64,000 nt of DNA, taken from the IMG/VR virus record IMGVR_UViG_3300023174_000129, positions 1 through 64,000 of that record, one strand, 5' to 3'. A model generated the notes under the pieces. That model was not told where the DNA came from. It did not search any database and worked only from the letters and a program-made list of their open reading frames with translations. The position numbers were made by a program, and so were the translations under genes. Shown one piece after another: positions 18,082 to 27,887 of this stretch; the stretch's first letter is position 1, and each line of letters opens with the position of its first letter. This DNA comes from a virus.

Positions 18082-20400
18082 TTATAAATGACATGCTCCC
18101 CCTTCACAACCCACAACATTCGGATCTTCTAATTCCATAATTGTATCTTCTTTAGAAATTATCTTTTCAGTAGTGATTAAATCTTCTAATTTATCAGATT
18201 TATAATCTTTACTATTTGCATAATAAATTTGTTTTCCACCCCATTTATAAAAATTCAAAACATCTTTAGCCATTTCAGAAAGAGGAATATTACCATCTGA
18301 ATATTTACGCTTATCATAATAATGATTTACTGATATACCTTGATCAAACCATTTTTGAATAATTGCTACAACTTTATTCATAGCTGTGTTATCAAATTCA
18401 TATGAAAACTGATATTTATTCTTTAACCTATTCATTTCTGGAACAACACATGGTAATGGTCCGCCTGATTTTGATTTTTTAGTTGTAATCAATTTTCTTG
18501 GAGCCTCAATACCATTTGTTGCGTTTGATACAACTGCTGAAGATTCAGTTGGCATTTGTGCTGTTAAAGTTGAATTTCTCAAACCATGTTCAATTATATC
18601 TAATCTTAAAGTTTCCCAATCTAATTCTAAATCTCTTTTAATCAAAGAATCAACATTTTTGTTATAATGATCAATTGGTAATAAACCTTTTGAATATTTT
18701 GTTCTATCAAAATATTCACATTTACCAAACTCTTGTGCTAACTTATTAGAAGCTTTCAATAAATAATATTGAACATATTCAAATAATCTATCAATTTCCA
18801 TCAATGATTTTTCATCTGTGTATGTTAAATTATTTTTTGCTAACCAATAAGCAAAATTAGTCACACCAACTCCAATTGATCTTCTCTTTAACATTTTTCT
18901 AGCTGCTGCAACTGGATAATCTTGCATATCAATTACAAAATCCAAAATTCTTACAGCATATTCAGCAACCTCTTCTAATTCATCTAATGATTTTATAGCT
19001 CCTAAATTAAATGCTGCTAAAACACATAAAGCAATTTCACCTTCTTCGGAATTAATATCATGAATAGGAGAAGTAGGTAAATTAACTTCTTGACATAAAT
19101 TAGACATATTAATTTTATCTAAAAATGCTGAATGTGTATTTGCATTATCAATATTTTGTATATAAATTCTACCATTTTCCAATCTTTCTTGTAATAATAG
19201 ATTCATTACCTCTGTTGCTGGAATAGTAATTTTGGAAATTGATGCATCATTTTCATATTTAAGATACAATTCTTCAAATTTATCATTATCGTAACCAAAA
19301 TAATCATACAATTCAGGAACGTCATTTGCCGAAAATAATGTTATATTTTCTTTCTTCACGAATCTTGTATAAAATAATCTACACAATTGTATTGAATGGT
19401 CCATTCTTCTAACACGTGCTAATTCATTACCAGCATTGTTTTTCAACACAAGTATATCCATTATTTCTTTATGCCAAAATGGATAGTGTGCTGTTGCTGC
19501 ACCACCTCTAATACCACCTTGTGAGCATGATTTAACAGATGATTCAAACATTTTCAAAAATGGAATAATACCAGTATGTATTTTTTCACCATTATTTACA
19601 GATGCTCCAATTGCTCTTAAACGAAAATTTAAACCGATACCAGCCCTATTTGAAATATACCTTAATACAGCATGATTAGATGCAGCAATTGAATCTAAAT
19701 CGTCAGCCACGTCAACTAAAACACATGATGCAAATTGACGATTTGGTGTTCTAACTCCCGCTAAAATAGGCGTTGGTAATGAAATCTTTTGTAAAGAAAG
19801 CATTTCATAACATCTTTTTACCTTATCTAATTTATCTTCTTTAGTATAATTAGCAAAAAGAGTCATAGCAATTAAAATATACATAAACTGCGGTGTTTCA
19901 TAATGCTTGCCAGTTTTTCTATCTTGCACTAAATATTTATCCATCAATTGTTGAATACCTGAATAAGTAAGGTCTTCGTCTCTTTTATGTTTGATGAATT
20001 GTTCTATTTTATCCATTTCTCTTTCAGAGTATTTAGTTAAAATACCAGAATCATATACCCCTCTATCAGCATTTTCTTTAATAAAAGTTTTTAATCTTGG
20101 AAAAATATTATAAGTATTAAATACTTCTTTTCTTAAAAGAAAATTAATTAATTTAGAAGCAACATATTGATAATTTGGTGTTTCTTCTGTAATCATGTTT
20201 ACGGCTGATTGAATTAGAACTTTATGAATTTCAATAGCAGTAATACCATCATAAATCTGAAGTTTTGCATTCATAGCAACATCAGATGCAGATACATTAC
20301 TAATATCATCTGTAGCCCATATCAGAACTTTATTTATTTTTTCATAATCCAAAAGCTCGCGCCTGTTGTCTCTCTTGACAACATAAATTTGTTTTGTCAT
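18082..20400 (-). CDS. nrdA: Class Ia ribonucleotide reductase, large (catalytic) subunit
   Basis: A 772-residue NrdA. The N-terminal 90 residues form an ATP-cone. FASCVLVD and NMSNLCQEVNLPT hold two active-site cysteines, and the C-terminus CEGGACHL has the Cys pair that exchanges electrons with thioredoxin or glutaredoxin. The long FNLGAIKSL and MPTESSAVVSNATNG segments are also typical. It reduces ribonucleotides together with NrdB. The 123 nt upstream contain no obvious phage AT-box directly at the start. A homing endonuclease follows 10 nt after its stop, but the reading frame itself is intact. Confidence 0.95.
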   Translation of the reverse strand: MTKQIYVVKRDNRRELLDYEKINKVLIWATDDISNVSASDVAMNAKLQIYDGITAIEIHKVLIQSAVNMITEETPNYQYVASKLINFLLRKEVFNTYNIFPRLKTFIKENADRGVYDSGILTKYSEREMDKIEQFIKHKRDEDLTYSGIQQLMDKYLVQDRKTGKHYETPQFMYILIAMTLFANYTKEDKLDKVKRCYEMLSLQKISLPTPILAGVRTPNRQFASCVLVDVADDLDSIAASNHAVLRYISNRAGIGLNFRLRAIGASVNNGEKIHTGIIPFLKMFESSVKSCSQGGIRGGAATAHYPFWHKEIMDILVLKNNAGNELARVRRMDHSIQLCRLFYTRFVKKENITLFSANDVPELYDYFGYDNDKFEELYLKYENDASISKITIPATEVMNLLLQERLENGRIYIQNIDNANTHSAFLDKINMSNLCQEVNLPTSPIHDINSEEGEIALCVLAAFNLGAIKSLDELEEVAEYAVRILDFVIDMQDYPVAAARKMLKRRSIGVGVTNFAYWLAKNNLTYTDEKSLMEIDRLFEYVQYYLLKASNKLAQEFGKCEYFDRTKYSKGLLPIDHYNKNVDSLIKRDLELDWETLRLDIIEHGLRNSTLTAQMPTESSAVVSNATNGIEAPRKLITTKKSKSGGPLPCVVPEMNRLKNKYQFSYEFDNTAMNKVVAIIQKWFDQGISVNHYYDKRKYSDGNIPLSEMAKDVLNFYKWGGKQIYYANSKDYKSDKLEDLITTEKIISKEDTIMELEDPNVVGCEGGACHL

Positions 20401-20523
20401 ATTTTATTATATTTTTTTATTTCGGAAAATATCCATTAACAACCTTTGCAAAAAATTGTTAATTATATATTGATTATTTTTATATCAAAAAAATCGAATG
20501 TTGCTTTTTTTTCAAAAATCAAA

Positions 20524-21456
20524 TTATAAAAAATCTATATTATTTAATTTATTTAAATTATATTTAAATTTAGTATTATTAAGTATTTTCGTAATTTGTG
20601 TTAATTCTAAATTATAAATCTTTTCATATGAATCAACTATGATCAAATTATCATCAATTTCTATAACTACACCAGTAATTATAATATTTTGATTTATTTC
20701 ATTATCAAACCAACTAAATTCAACTTCGGTTCCATTATTTATATTTCTAAATGAAACTTCTGGATTTGTGCTATATTTTCCAATATGTTCTTGTAATTCT
20801 TCAATAATTAAATTTCGCCATTTATTATCTAATAATTTAAACATATTAAATAAATTATCTGAAAAATATACTGCTAATTCGTTAAAAAGTTCGACATTAG
20901 TGAAACTTTCATTCTTTAAATGTGTCTTCAATAAGAAATAATAATTATTAAAATCAGATTTTGAAGGTTTTCTTCTATTATTTAAAAAATTTAATTCGGT
21001 ATTATGCATTAATACCTCATATACTTTTTCTTTAATTCGTTTTTCTTTTATATAGTTCTCATTATCAATTGATTCAAACCAATAAAGTGAGCCTTTATCA
21101 ACTTCAAAGTTTTCATTAAAATATGATGAATTTGCTTCAAATTCATCGTCCATTAAAGGGTCTTCCTTTTTCCCCTTAAATATAGAATCATATTTTAAAC
21201 TATGTTTTCCTTGTATTTTATGTTTAGACATAACAATATCTTCATCTTCAATAACATCAGTTATATCCGAATCTAAATTATCTTCTATTGATAATTCTTC
21301 ATCTTCTTCAATATTAACATCGTCTAAAATATCATCATCAATTTCCAATATTAATTCTATATTGGAATCTTCTAATAATTCGTCCTCAATTTCATTCATT
21401 TCTTTATCATTTTCATTTGGATCAATAGGATCGACATTATTTAGGTTATTATTCAT
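20524..21456 (-). CDS. Acidic protein of unknown function
   Basis: A 310-residue protein. The first 80 residues are very acidic and low in complexity (runs of Asp, Glu, Ile, Leu). Residues 85-120 contain SLKYDSIFKGKKEDPL, and residues 140-220 are helical. The last 80 residues look like a small beta-barrel with VEFSWFDNEINQNIIITG. It lies between nrdA and the helicase on the same strand, so a replication or DNA-mimic role is possible. No family is recognised. Confidence 0.5.
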   Translation of the reverse strand: MNNNLNNVDPIDPNENDKEMNEIEDELLEDSNIELILEIDDDILDDVNIEEDEELSIEDNLDSDITDVIEDEDIVMSKHKIQGKHSLKYDSIFKGKKEDPLMDDEFEANSSYFNENFEVDKGSLYWFESIDNENYIKEKRIKEKVYEVLMHNTELNFLNNRRKPSKSDFNNYYFLLKTHLKNESFTNVELFNELAVYFSDNLFNMFKLLDNKWRNLIIEELQEHIGKYSTNPEVSFRNINNGTEVEFSWFDNEINQNIIITGVVIEIDDNLIIVDSYEKIYNLELTQITKILNNTKFKYNLNKLNNIDFL

Positions 21457-21540
21457 TTTAATAAAATAATTTTTTTTAAGGTTTATATTAAATTTAATAG
21501 AGGAAGTTTCTAACTATTATATATTAAATTTAATATTTAA

Positions 21541-22881
21541 TTAAGCATCTATAAATTGATCATTTTCCAGATTTAAGAATATAGGATTCAAATTAATTTT
21601 AATTTGTGATTTTAAAAAATCACCATCTCTTTGTTTCAACATTTTCAATCTATAAAGATTTTGCCTTTTCATTTCTTCATTTCGTATAATTGCGAAGAAA
21701 GTATCCGCCGTTTCTGGTATTGCTTTACTTTCTGGCACACTTTCCAAAGATATATTTGTTGCATTCCATGCTTCTTTAGCAACTTGTAATGCACTAATAA
21801 CAGGAACTTTCCATTTTGATCCAAGTGCTCTCATACCTTCTGCTAATAATTTACCTTTTGTGTAGAGTGTATCACCATTACCGTTTGATTTTGGCGGAAC
21901 CATTAAAGTTAAATAATCAACAATAACTAAATCAATTTTAATTCCTTTTCTATCTTTTAATTTTTGTAAAAAATTATCAAAATCATTTACATTAGCAGTT
22001 CCAGCCGCCCAAAATTTAGTATAAATTTTGCCAATTTTCTTTTCAAAAAGATCAGTACCACCACCAGAAGATTTTTTTAATCCTTCAATTTTCTTTCTCA
22101 TAAATTCCGTATCTAATGATATTGTATCATAATCATTAACAGGAATCTTTAATCTCATAGCACCAACCCTTTTTAATACTTTTCTTTCAGACATCTCTAA
22201 TGTGATATACAATACATTATATCCTTGATTTGCCGAAGCAACTGCTAAATTCTGCATCCATAATGATTTACCAGAATTTGTTTCACCCATTAGCATATTT
22301 AATGTTCCTATATCCCATCCACCACCTAACATATGATCAAGCGTTGAAAATCCTGATTTTATTTTAAATTTGGATGAATCTTGAACATGTGCCTCAACAT
22401 CATCAAAATCAGAACCCATATCATCGCCATCGTTAATAAAATTAACAGAAGACATATTATCCACTATTTCTTTTATTTTTTGAGCTGTTTCATATGTAGT
22501 TTCAAAATCATTAATAGTATCTAAATTTCTTGTTTCTTCAACAATATCAACTGTACCCGCTTTTAAACGATTCGATAAAATCCAAGCATTAAATCTTGGT
22601 ATAATAAAATTAACTTCATCATATTCTCCTAAATCAACCGTAAGCATACTTTTAAGCATATCACGAGTGATTAATCCATCTTTATCATCAAGATTAACCA
22701 TTTCTAATATTTGTTTTGGAGATGGAAGTTCAATATCACTGTCAGTTAGCATATATTTTCTAATGACGGTGTAAACAAATTGAATCTCATTATTCTTGAA
22801 GAAAAATGGTTCAATTAAGTGGAAAAATTTTTTATTTTGCAGTATATAGCCAAAAAATATCTTTTCAATGCCGATTGTCAT
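21541..22881 (-). CDS. DnaB/gp41-type replicative DNA helicase
   Basis: A 446-residue protein. An N-terminal helical domain (1-130) precedes a RecA-like DnaB-C domain. Walker A is GETNSGKS at 199-206. VLYITLEMSERKV and the Walker B segment KIDLVIVDYLTLM are typical of the DnaB family, as is the VPVISALQVAKEAW motif. It would unwind DNA at the fork and recruit primase; no primase gene is seen in this window. The closest known style is T4 gp41. The gene directly upstream (22934-23521) is a candidate partner. Confidence 0.9.
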   Translation of the reverse strand: MTIGIEKIFFGYILQNKKFFHLIEPFFFKNNEIQFVYTVIRKYMLTDSDIELPSPKQILEMVNLDDKDGLITRDMLKSMLTVDLGEYDEVNFIIPRFNAWILSNRLKAGTVDIVEETRNLDTINDFETTYETAQKIKEIVDNMSSVNFINDGDDMGSDFDDVEAHVQDSSKFKIKSGFSTLDHMLGGGWDIGTLNMLMGETNSGKSLWMQNLAVASANQGYNVLYITLEMSERKVLKRVGAMRLKIPVNDYDTISLDTEFMRKKIEGLKKSSGGGTDLFEKKIGKIYTKFWAAGTANVNDFDNFLQKLKDRKGIKIDLVIVDYLTLMVPPKSNGNGDTLYTKGKLLAEGMRALGSKWKVPVISALQVAKEAWNATNISLESVPESKAIPETADTFFAIIRNEEMKRQNLYRLKMLKQRDGDFLKSQIKINLNPIFLNLENDQFIDA

Positions 22882-22933
22882 AAATTAATATAAATAATTT
22901 TAATAGTTATTATATTACTTCATGATTTTTAGT

Positions 22934-23521
22934 TTATTTCGAAAACTCATTTATCGTCATGACCTTTGAGGCTTGTGATATATTTTTATTATTAACAATG
23001 TCTTTGTCTTTCAAATATGTAGTAATAACTTCTAAATCAGATAAACCAACTTTATTTTTCTCTACAAAAGATAATACGGAATCTAATGAGTTGGCTAATT
23101 TTAATATGGATTTGAAACAATTTGATAAGTTTTTAACTATATTATTTCCAACACCATTTAATTTAAGTTCCTCTAAAATAGATTTAATTTCTTTTTCAAA
23201 ATCTTCTTTCTTAAATTTATTATCAATTAAAAATTTACTATTATTTAATTGAGACGCTGAAAATCCAGCCACACACAACAAAGTAATTATTTCTTCGTTT
23301 GCTTCAATATTAAGATTTGAATTTTTAACTAATTCTTCCGTAATTTTTTCTAAAATACCTAATTTATCTTCATTATTTGTAATAAAGATTTTATGTATTT
23401 TTAATTTATCTAAATAAGTATTTTTTGGTAATGAAAATTTATTCTTTTCCAAAACCGTATCTAATAAATATGATATAAAATTAGTAGCTAATTCAATTTG
23501 TCTATAATTTAAAAGTCTCAT
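22934..23521 (-). CDS. Unknown protein upstream of the helicase
   Basis: A 195-residue, mainly helical protein starting MRLLNYRQIELATNF. It has Lys-rich helices and a KLNGVGNNIVKNL segment near residue 122 that resembles a short helix-hairpin-helix. Its position 52 nt ahead of the helicase suggests a replication accessory role such as helicase loader, but there is no sequence proof. Its start region forms a near-perfect inverted repeat with that of the divergent gene at 23551: both have TTAATATATAATTAATG or TTAATATATAATAAATG. Confidence 0.5.
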   Translation of the reverse strand: MRLLNYRQIELATNFISYLLDTVLEKNKFSLPKNTYLDKLKIHKIFITNNEDKLGILEKITEELVKNSNLNIEANEEIITLLCVAGFSASQLNNSKFLIDNKFKKEDFEKEIKSILEELKLNGVGNNIVKNLSNCFKSILKLANSLDSVLSFVEKNKVGLSDLEVITTYLKDKDIVNNKNISQASKVMTINEFSK

Positions 23522-23550
23522 TAATTATATATTAAATTAATATATAATAA

Positions 23551-24225
23551 ATGAAAACTTTTATAGAATTTATAAACGAATCTTTATCACATCTTCGAAA
23601 TTTTTTAATAAAAAATTTCGAAGATGAGGAATATTACTTCAGAAGTGGAACTCTTTATTTAAGAATAAACAGATTTAATTATGAAAAAATTTTAAATATA
23701 ATTAAAACTATTGAAAAAACATATAAATATTTTTTATCTGGCTACCATACAGGACATTATGAAAATGATGGAGAAGATGTAGATTTTAACGAATTTAGGC
23801 GAGATATCAATAAGATAGTTAAAAATTTAATAAAAGAAACAGAGTTAGAAGATTCGAATGATGAATTAATAACACTACATTTTGAACCTTATTATGGTGA
23901 TAAGATTTATGATATACCTGATATATTATATCATGTTACAGATGAATATAATATTCATAATATTAAATCGAAAGGTTTAATACCAAGGAATACTAACAAA
24001 ATATCTTATCATCCAAAAAGAATTTATCTTTTAAAAGATAAAAAAGATGCAGATATGCTAATACAAAATGTAAATTTTGATGTTGATTTTCCAGTAATAT
24101 TAACAATTGATGTTAGTAAAATAAAATCAAATTTAAATTTTTATTCCGATGTAAATTATCCAAATGGTTTATTTATAGATCAAAGAATTAGCCCAAAATA
24201 TATAATTAATTATGAAGAATATTAA
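23551..24225 (+). CDS. Capsid-targeted Tpt1/ART-like protein
   Basis: A 224-residue protein. MKTFIEFINES is a near copy of the T4 capsid-targeting sequence, with a cut expected after I-N-E. Residues 124-165 read DILYHVTDEYN (Tyr127-His128), KSKGLIPRNTN and PKRIYLLKDKKDADML, the strand-helix-strand start of KptA/Tpt1 and related ADP-ribosyltransferases. These bind NAD or 2'-phosphorylated RNA. Codons 14-26, right after the signal, lie within a perfect 17-bp inverted repeat. A TTAATATATAATAA box precedes the ATG. The protein was probably built by adding the signal to an ART domain. Confidence 0.65.
   Translation: MKTFIEFINESLSHLRNFLIKNFEDEEYYFRSGTLYLRINRFNYEKILNIIKTIEKTYKYFLSGYHTGHYENDGEDVDFNEFRRDINKIVKNLIKETELEDSNDELITLHFEPYYGDKIYDIPDILYHVTDEYNIHNIKSKGLIPRNTNKISYHPKRIYLLKDKKDADMLIQNVNFDVDFPVILTIDVSKIKSNLNFYSDVNYPNGLFIDQRISPKYIINYEEY
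23590..23626. repeat. Perfect 17-bp inverted repeat inside a coding region
   Basis: Arms CATCTTCGAAATTTTTT and its exact complement surround an AAT loop. It lies in codons 14-26 of the gene at 23551, just behind the capsid-targeting segment. It would form a strong mRNA hairpin. Confidence 0.85.
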
Positions 24226-24252
24226 AAAACCTGTTAAAAATAACAGGTTTTA
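24225..24252. terminator. Bidirectional terminator
   Basis: Stem AAAACCTGTTA and TAACAGGTTTT around AAAA, between two convergent genes. Confidence 0.85.
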
Positions 24253-24254
24253 TT

Positions 24255-25922
24255 TTATTTAGAATTTATATTAATTATCGATTCTAAAAACCACGAAGGA
24301 AAATAATGACTAGAATTTCGCAAAACATCTCCAAAACAAGAATCAATTATTATCGTATCGGCATAATCTGTATGCGAACGAACCGAACGACCAGACATTT
24401 GAATTAAATCAGCAACCGTTTTATATGTATAATACTCTGGATATATTTTTTGTCTCATTTTATTTTTCTGCGATGCCAAAGAAGGATAAGGTATTTTTGA
24501 TATTACCTGAAATCTACTTCTATCATGATCAAAACTAACACCAGTAGAAACAGAAGGACTAACTAAAATGGTTGGCTTTTCAGATTCAAAATGCATTTTT
24601 ATAATTTCCTCTTTATTTGACGAACTATGAAATAATAATCGTTTATCTTTAACCGAATCTTCTATCCATTTTGCTAACTCAAATGAATTAGTATGTATAA
24701 TACCTTTTACATCGGAATATTTCTTTAATAATTTCTTGAAAAATGGTATATAATTCTTAAAAGTATCCTCTTTTTTAGTATATGACATTTTACCGAGTGG
24801 CATATAATAAACCTTTCTATTCTCCATAGGAAATGGCGATGGTGCTGAATAATAAACCGATCTATCAATATCAATTCCATTAAGTGTAGAAAATATATTT
24901 TTATCTAAAATTGTTCCAGACATTAAAATTACCATATCATAATTGTCCCAAACATATTTTTTCAAATAATCTTTTGCCCATATTGGTTCCAATGATAATT
25001 CATTTATTTTGCTTTTTTCATTATATTGTGATTCAACGACCCAATTTGTAGGATTTTCGTCATATTCCTTTATAAAAACATCTATTTTTGTTGAATACTG
25101 TCGCAAATCTGTCACTAACTGCATGAATTTAATATCTTCTGATTCTATATCAAGAACAGAATTAATTTTCATATCTCTCATATCTTTTTTACCAGAATAA
25201 GATGTGCCACGACCAGACGATAAAGCTGCTTCAATTTCAGCCATAGTTTCTTGTATCTGAATCAAAAAATACCTTAAAAAATCAATATAAGTTTCTATAT
25301 TTACTACATTTTTTAATTCTTTAATAATTTCTACCTCATTAAAAAAATGAAACTTCTTTATTATTGTTTCTGTTATCTTAATAGAAATAAAATCTGACAT
25401 TACATCATCCATTAAATGGCATTCATCAACAATTAACAATCTTGAATCTCTATCTTTTAACATAGAATGCCCATAAATAGCATTAATTAAATAAAGATGG
25501 AAATTAGTTAAACTAACCTCGGAAAACATATATTGTTTTTTAGCAAAATCATGAGGACAAAATTCACATTTAGTTTTATTTAACCTATTAAATTCTTTAC
25601 CTTTTTCGCAAGAACATGCATATTGCACACAATTATAATTATCTTTACCTCTTAAAGATTTAATCTCATCATAAGTGGTTTCATATTGATCTTGAAGTAT
25701 TTTACCAGCAGTAATTATATCAACCTTTGCACCAGGCAAAACATGTGTTGTTATATAATCAGACACCATAACAGCAAAATGCGATTTTCCAATTCCAACC
25801 GCCATATTAAATAAGAAAAACTTATTATCAGGCTTTTTATCTATAACCTTTTTAAGATATTCAAGAGCTTTGTTCTGCTCAATTCTGGGCGTATATTTAA
25901 TTAAATCTTTTTTTATTGACAT
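24255..25922 (-). CDS. XPD/DinG-like DNA helicase with probable Fe-S cluster
   Basis: A 555-residue superfamily 2 helicase. Walker A is AVGIGKSH (41-48), the DEAH-type box is DECH at 166-169, and motif VI is QMSGRSVRSHTDYAD. Between motifs Ia and II lie Cys98, Cys103, Cys105, Cys119 and Cys122, where DinG and XPD bind a 4Fe-4S cluster. VILMSGTILD and ILVSPSVSTGVSFD are also typical. These enzymes unwind DNA 5' to 3', often at R-loops or repair sites. The gene stands alone on the minus strand, away from the dnaB-type helicase. Confidence 0.85.
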   Translation of the reverse strand: MSIKKDLIKYTPRIEQNKALEYLKKVIDKKPDNKFFLFNMAVGIGKSHFAVMVSDYITTHVLPGAKVDIITAGKILQDQYETTYDEIKSLRGKDNYNCVQYACSCEKGKEFNRLNKTKCEFCPHDFAKKQYMFSEVSLTNFHLYLINAIYGHSMLKDRDSRLLIVDECHLMDDVMSDFISIKITETIIKKFHFFNEVEIIKELKNVVNIETYIDFLRYFLIQIQETMAEIEAALSSGRGTSYSGKKDMRDMKINSVLDIESEDIKFMQLVTDLRQYSTKIDVFIKEYDENPTNWVVESQYNEKSKINELSLEPIWAKDYLKKYVWDNYDMVILMSGTILDKNIFSTLNGIDIDRSVYYSAPSPFPMENRKVYYMPLGKMSYTKKEDTFKNYIPFFKKLLKKYSDVKGIIHTNSFELAKWIEDSVKDKRLLFHSSSNKEEIIKMHFESEKPTILVSPSVSTGVSFDHDRSRFQVISKIPYPSLASQKNKMRQKIYPEYYTYKTVADLIQMSGRSVRSHTDYADTIIIDSCFGDVLRNSSHYFPSWFLESIININSK

Positions 25923-25965
25923 ACTATTTATAGTATTAAAAAATTAGAATGTTTTTTCTCATTTA

Positions 25966-26046
25966 TTAAGCAATATCAAACTTATCCGGGTTGAAAATAT
26001 TATAATGTGATTCCTTAAATATATTTTCCTGTATGATATAATGCAT
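25966..26046 (-). CDS. Possible 26-residue small protein or gene remnant
   Basis: A short frame starting MHYIIQENIFKESHYN. It is preceded by TAAATTTG (26050-26057), with a TTG 19 nt further upstream, a good host-type promoter. The first residues recall the start of ATP-grasp proteins (IxQENLFxExxY), so this may be the truncated front of such a gene. It may also be a real micro-protein. The rest of the 25923-26101 gap shows nothing else. Confidence 0.3.
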   Translation of the reverse strand: MHYIIQENIFKESHYNIFNPDKFDIA

Positions 26047-26101
26047 AAGCAAATTTACAAAAAATAATTCAATTTACAAAATATCATTTAATATATAATA
26101 A

Positions 26102-26902
26102 ATGAAATATATTAAACTTTTTGAAAATTATAATAAAGATAGAAGTGGAATCACATTCACGGATGAAGTTACTAATGCTTATTCTGGACAAGTTAATTGC
26201 ACAAGCACAATCTCAAAAAATGGTAAATTTATTGGATATGTTGATTATGTTTTATATGATAATGAATTAACAGTTAGTTATATTTCAATAGATGAAAATG
26301 AAAGAAGATTAGGTTATGCTTCGCTATTAATGAATCATATAAGAAAAATAAATCCAAAATATACATATAAACCTTCATATACAACAGATTTAGGAAATCA
26401 ATTCAAAGAAAAAGATTATATGATATATTATCATGGTGGCGATTTAGATAAAAATTTCAAATATCATAAAAAAGGAAGATATGAATATGGCGTTGGTTTA
26501 TATGCAACAGAAAGATTAGATACAGCTATGTTATATAAAAAAGGTGGTGGTAGAAAAATATATCAATTAATAGTCGAAAAAGGTAATGATATAAATGATG
26601 TTAAATTTGATACAGATAAATGCATTGAATTTATCAAATATTATGCTAAAGCCGATAAAAAGAAAGAATTAATAGAAATAATAAATAAAAAAAGCCAAGA
26701 AAATAAAATTCCAGGCTATTTCTTTCAAAATATGATTTTAAATCACGAAGCCATAACAGCTACCAAAACAATACTTTTAAGGAACTTTTTAGTTAAAAAT
26801 GGTGCAGATTATGAAATACACGATAAAACATTTGGATTCCATGAAAAAATGATTGTAATATTTAATATGGATAAAATTGCAAAAACTATTCAAATTAGAT
26901 AA
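26102..26902 (+). CDS. Capsid-targeted GNAT plus ART-like fusion protein
   Basis: A 266-residue protein. MKYIKLFENYNKD is the clearest capsid-targeting signature here, with an ATTTAATATATAATAA box before the ATG. Residues 40-85 form an acetyltransferase core: VDYVLYDNELTVSYISI, then ERRLGYASLLM at 67-77 as the acetyl-CoA loop. Residues 105-165 resemble an ADP-ribosyltransferase: MIYYHGGDLD, then YGVGLYATERLDTAMLY and KIYQLIVEKG. The C-terminal 100 residues are helical. One protein would carry two modifying activities into the cell. Its stop overlaps purM by 13 nt, convergently. Confidence 0.65.
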   Translation: MKYIKLFENYNKDRSGITFTDEVTNAYSGQVNCTSTISKNGKFIGYVDYVLYDNELTVSYISIDENERRLGYASLLMNHIRKINPKYTYKPSYTTDLGNQFKEKDYMIYYHGGDLDKNFKYHKKGRYEYGVGLYATERLDTAMLYKKGGGRKIYQLIVEKGNDINDVKFDTDKCIEFIKYYAKADKKKELIEIINKKSQENKIPGYFFQNMILNHEAITATKTILLRNFLVKNGADYEIHDKTFGFHEKMIVIFNMDKIAKTIQIR

Positions 26903-27885
26903 TTAATATAGTTAACTTCATTAGTTCCTTCAATTATTTCACCAATTTCATAAGCATTAATTCCATATTCTATTGAATCTGATATTATCGCATTTGCATG
27001 CATTTCATCAACAACTAAAACCATGCCAACACCACAATTAAATGTTCTTAACATCTCAACATCATTTAAATTAGCTGCTTCTTTAATTAATTTAAATACT
27101 GGTAATATATCAATTTTATCTAAATAGATATTTGCATCTACATTATTTAATATTCTATTTAAATTTTCTTTAATACCACCACCTGTTATATGAGCCATTC
27201 CATTTATATTATATTTTAATAATTCTTTTACTAAATTATAATAACAAGTATGTGGTTTCAATATCGCTTCTAAAAAATTATCATCATTTATAATAGGTAT
27301 TAATTTTCTAATTAATGAATAACCATTTGTATGCGGACCATTTGATGCTAAAGCAATTATTTTATTACCAATTTTAATATTAGAACCATCAATTATTTTA
27401 TCTCTTTCAATAATTCCTATAATACTTGATGTTAAGATATAGTTTCCCGAAGATAACACACCTGGTTGCTCAGATGTTTCACCACCAATTAAATTACATC
27501 CTTGTGCTTTACAAGCATCTGACATACCTTTAACTAATCTTTTAATAATATCTGGTTGTAATTCACCACATATTATAGCATCTTGAACAACTAAAGGTGT
27601 AGCTCCCATAACGATAATATCATTAATTAAATGGTTAATCATATCATAACAGATAGATTCAACTTTATTATTATCAATTGCTAATTTTTGTTTTGAACCA
27701 GGTTCTTCTGTTTTCATAACAAGAATTGGATCTTTGTAATTATTTAACCCTAAATCAATTAAAGATGCAAAGGCACCTACTTTATTCAAAACTTTTTTAT
27801 TATCAGTATCTAATATAGATTTCATTTCAGTTTTAACACTATTCGCTTTATCTATATTTACACCCGAATCTTTGTATGTAATCAT
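26890..27885 (-). CDS. purM: Phosphoribosylformylglycinamidine cyclo-ligase (AIR synthetase)
   Basis: A 331-residue PurM, slightly shorter than the usual 345. The start YKDSGVNIDKAN, the ATP-binding GETSEQPGVL, the SNGPHTNGYSLIRK loop and AHITGGGIKENLNR are all family hallmarks. PurM closes the imidazole ring of aminoimidazole ribotide in purine synthesis, using ATP. As a phage auxiliary gene it should raise purine supply for replication. rpiB at 41.1 kb and NrdAB act in the same supply chain. No other pur gene is seen here. It starts 2 nt before an acetyltransferase stop, on the same strand. Confidence 0.93.
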   Translation of the reverse strand: MITYKDSGVNIDKANSVKTEMKSILDTDNKKVLNKVGAFASLIDLGLNNYKDPILVMKTEEPGSKQKLAIDNNKVESICYDMINHLINDIIVMGATPLVVQDAIICGELQPDIIKRLVKGMSDACKAQGCNLIGGETSEQPGVLSSGNYILTSSIIGIIERDKIIDGSNIKIGNKIIALASNGPHTNGYSLIRKLIPIINDDNFLEAILKPHTCYYNLVKELLKYNINGMAHITGGGIKENLNRILNNVDANIYLDKIDILPVFKLIKEAANLNDVEMLRTFNCGVGMVLVVDEMHANAIISDSIEYGINAYEIGEIIEGTNEVNYINYLI

Positions 27886-27887
27886 AT

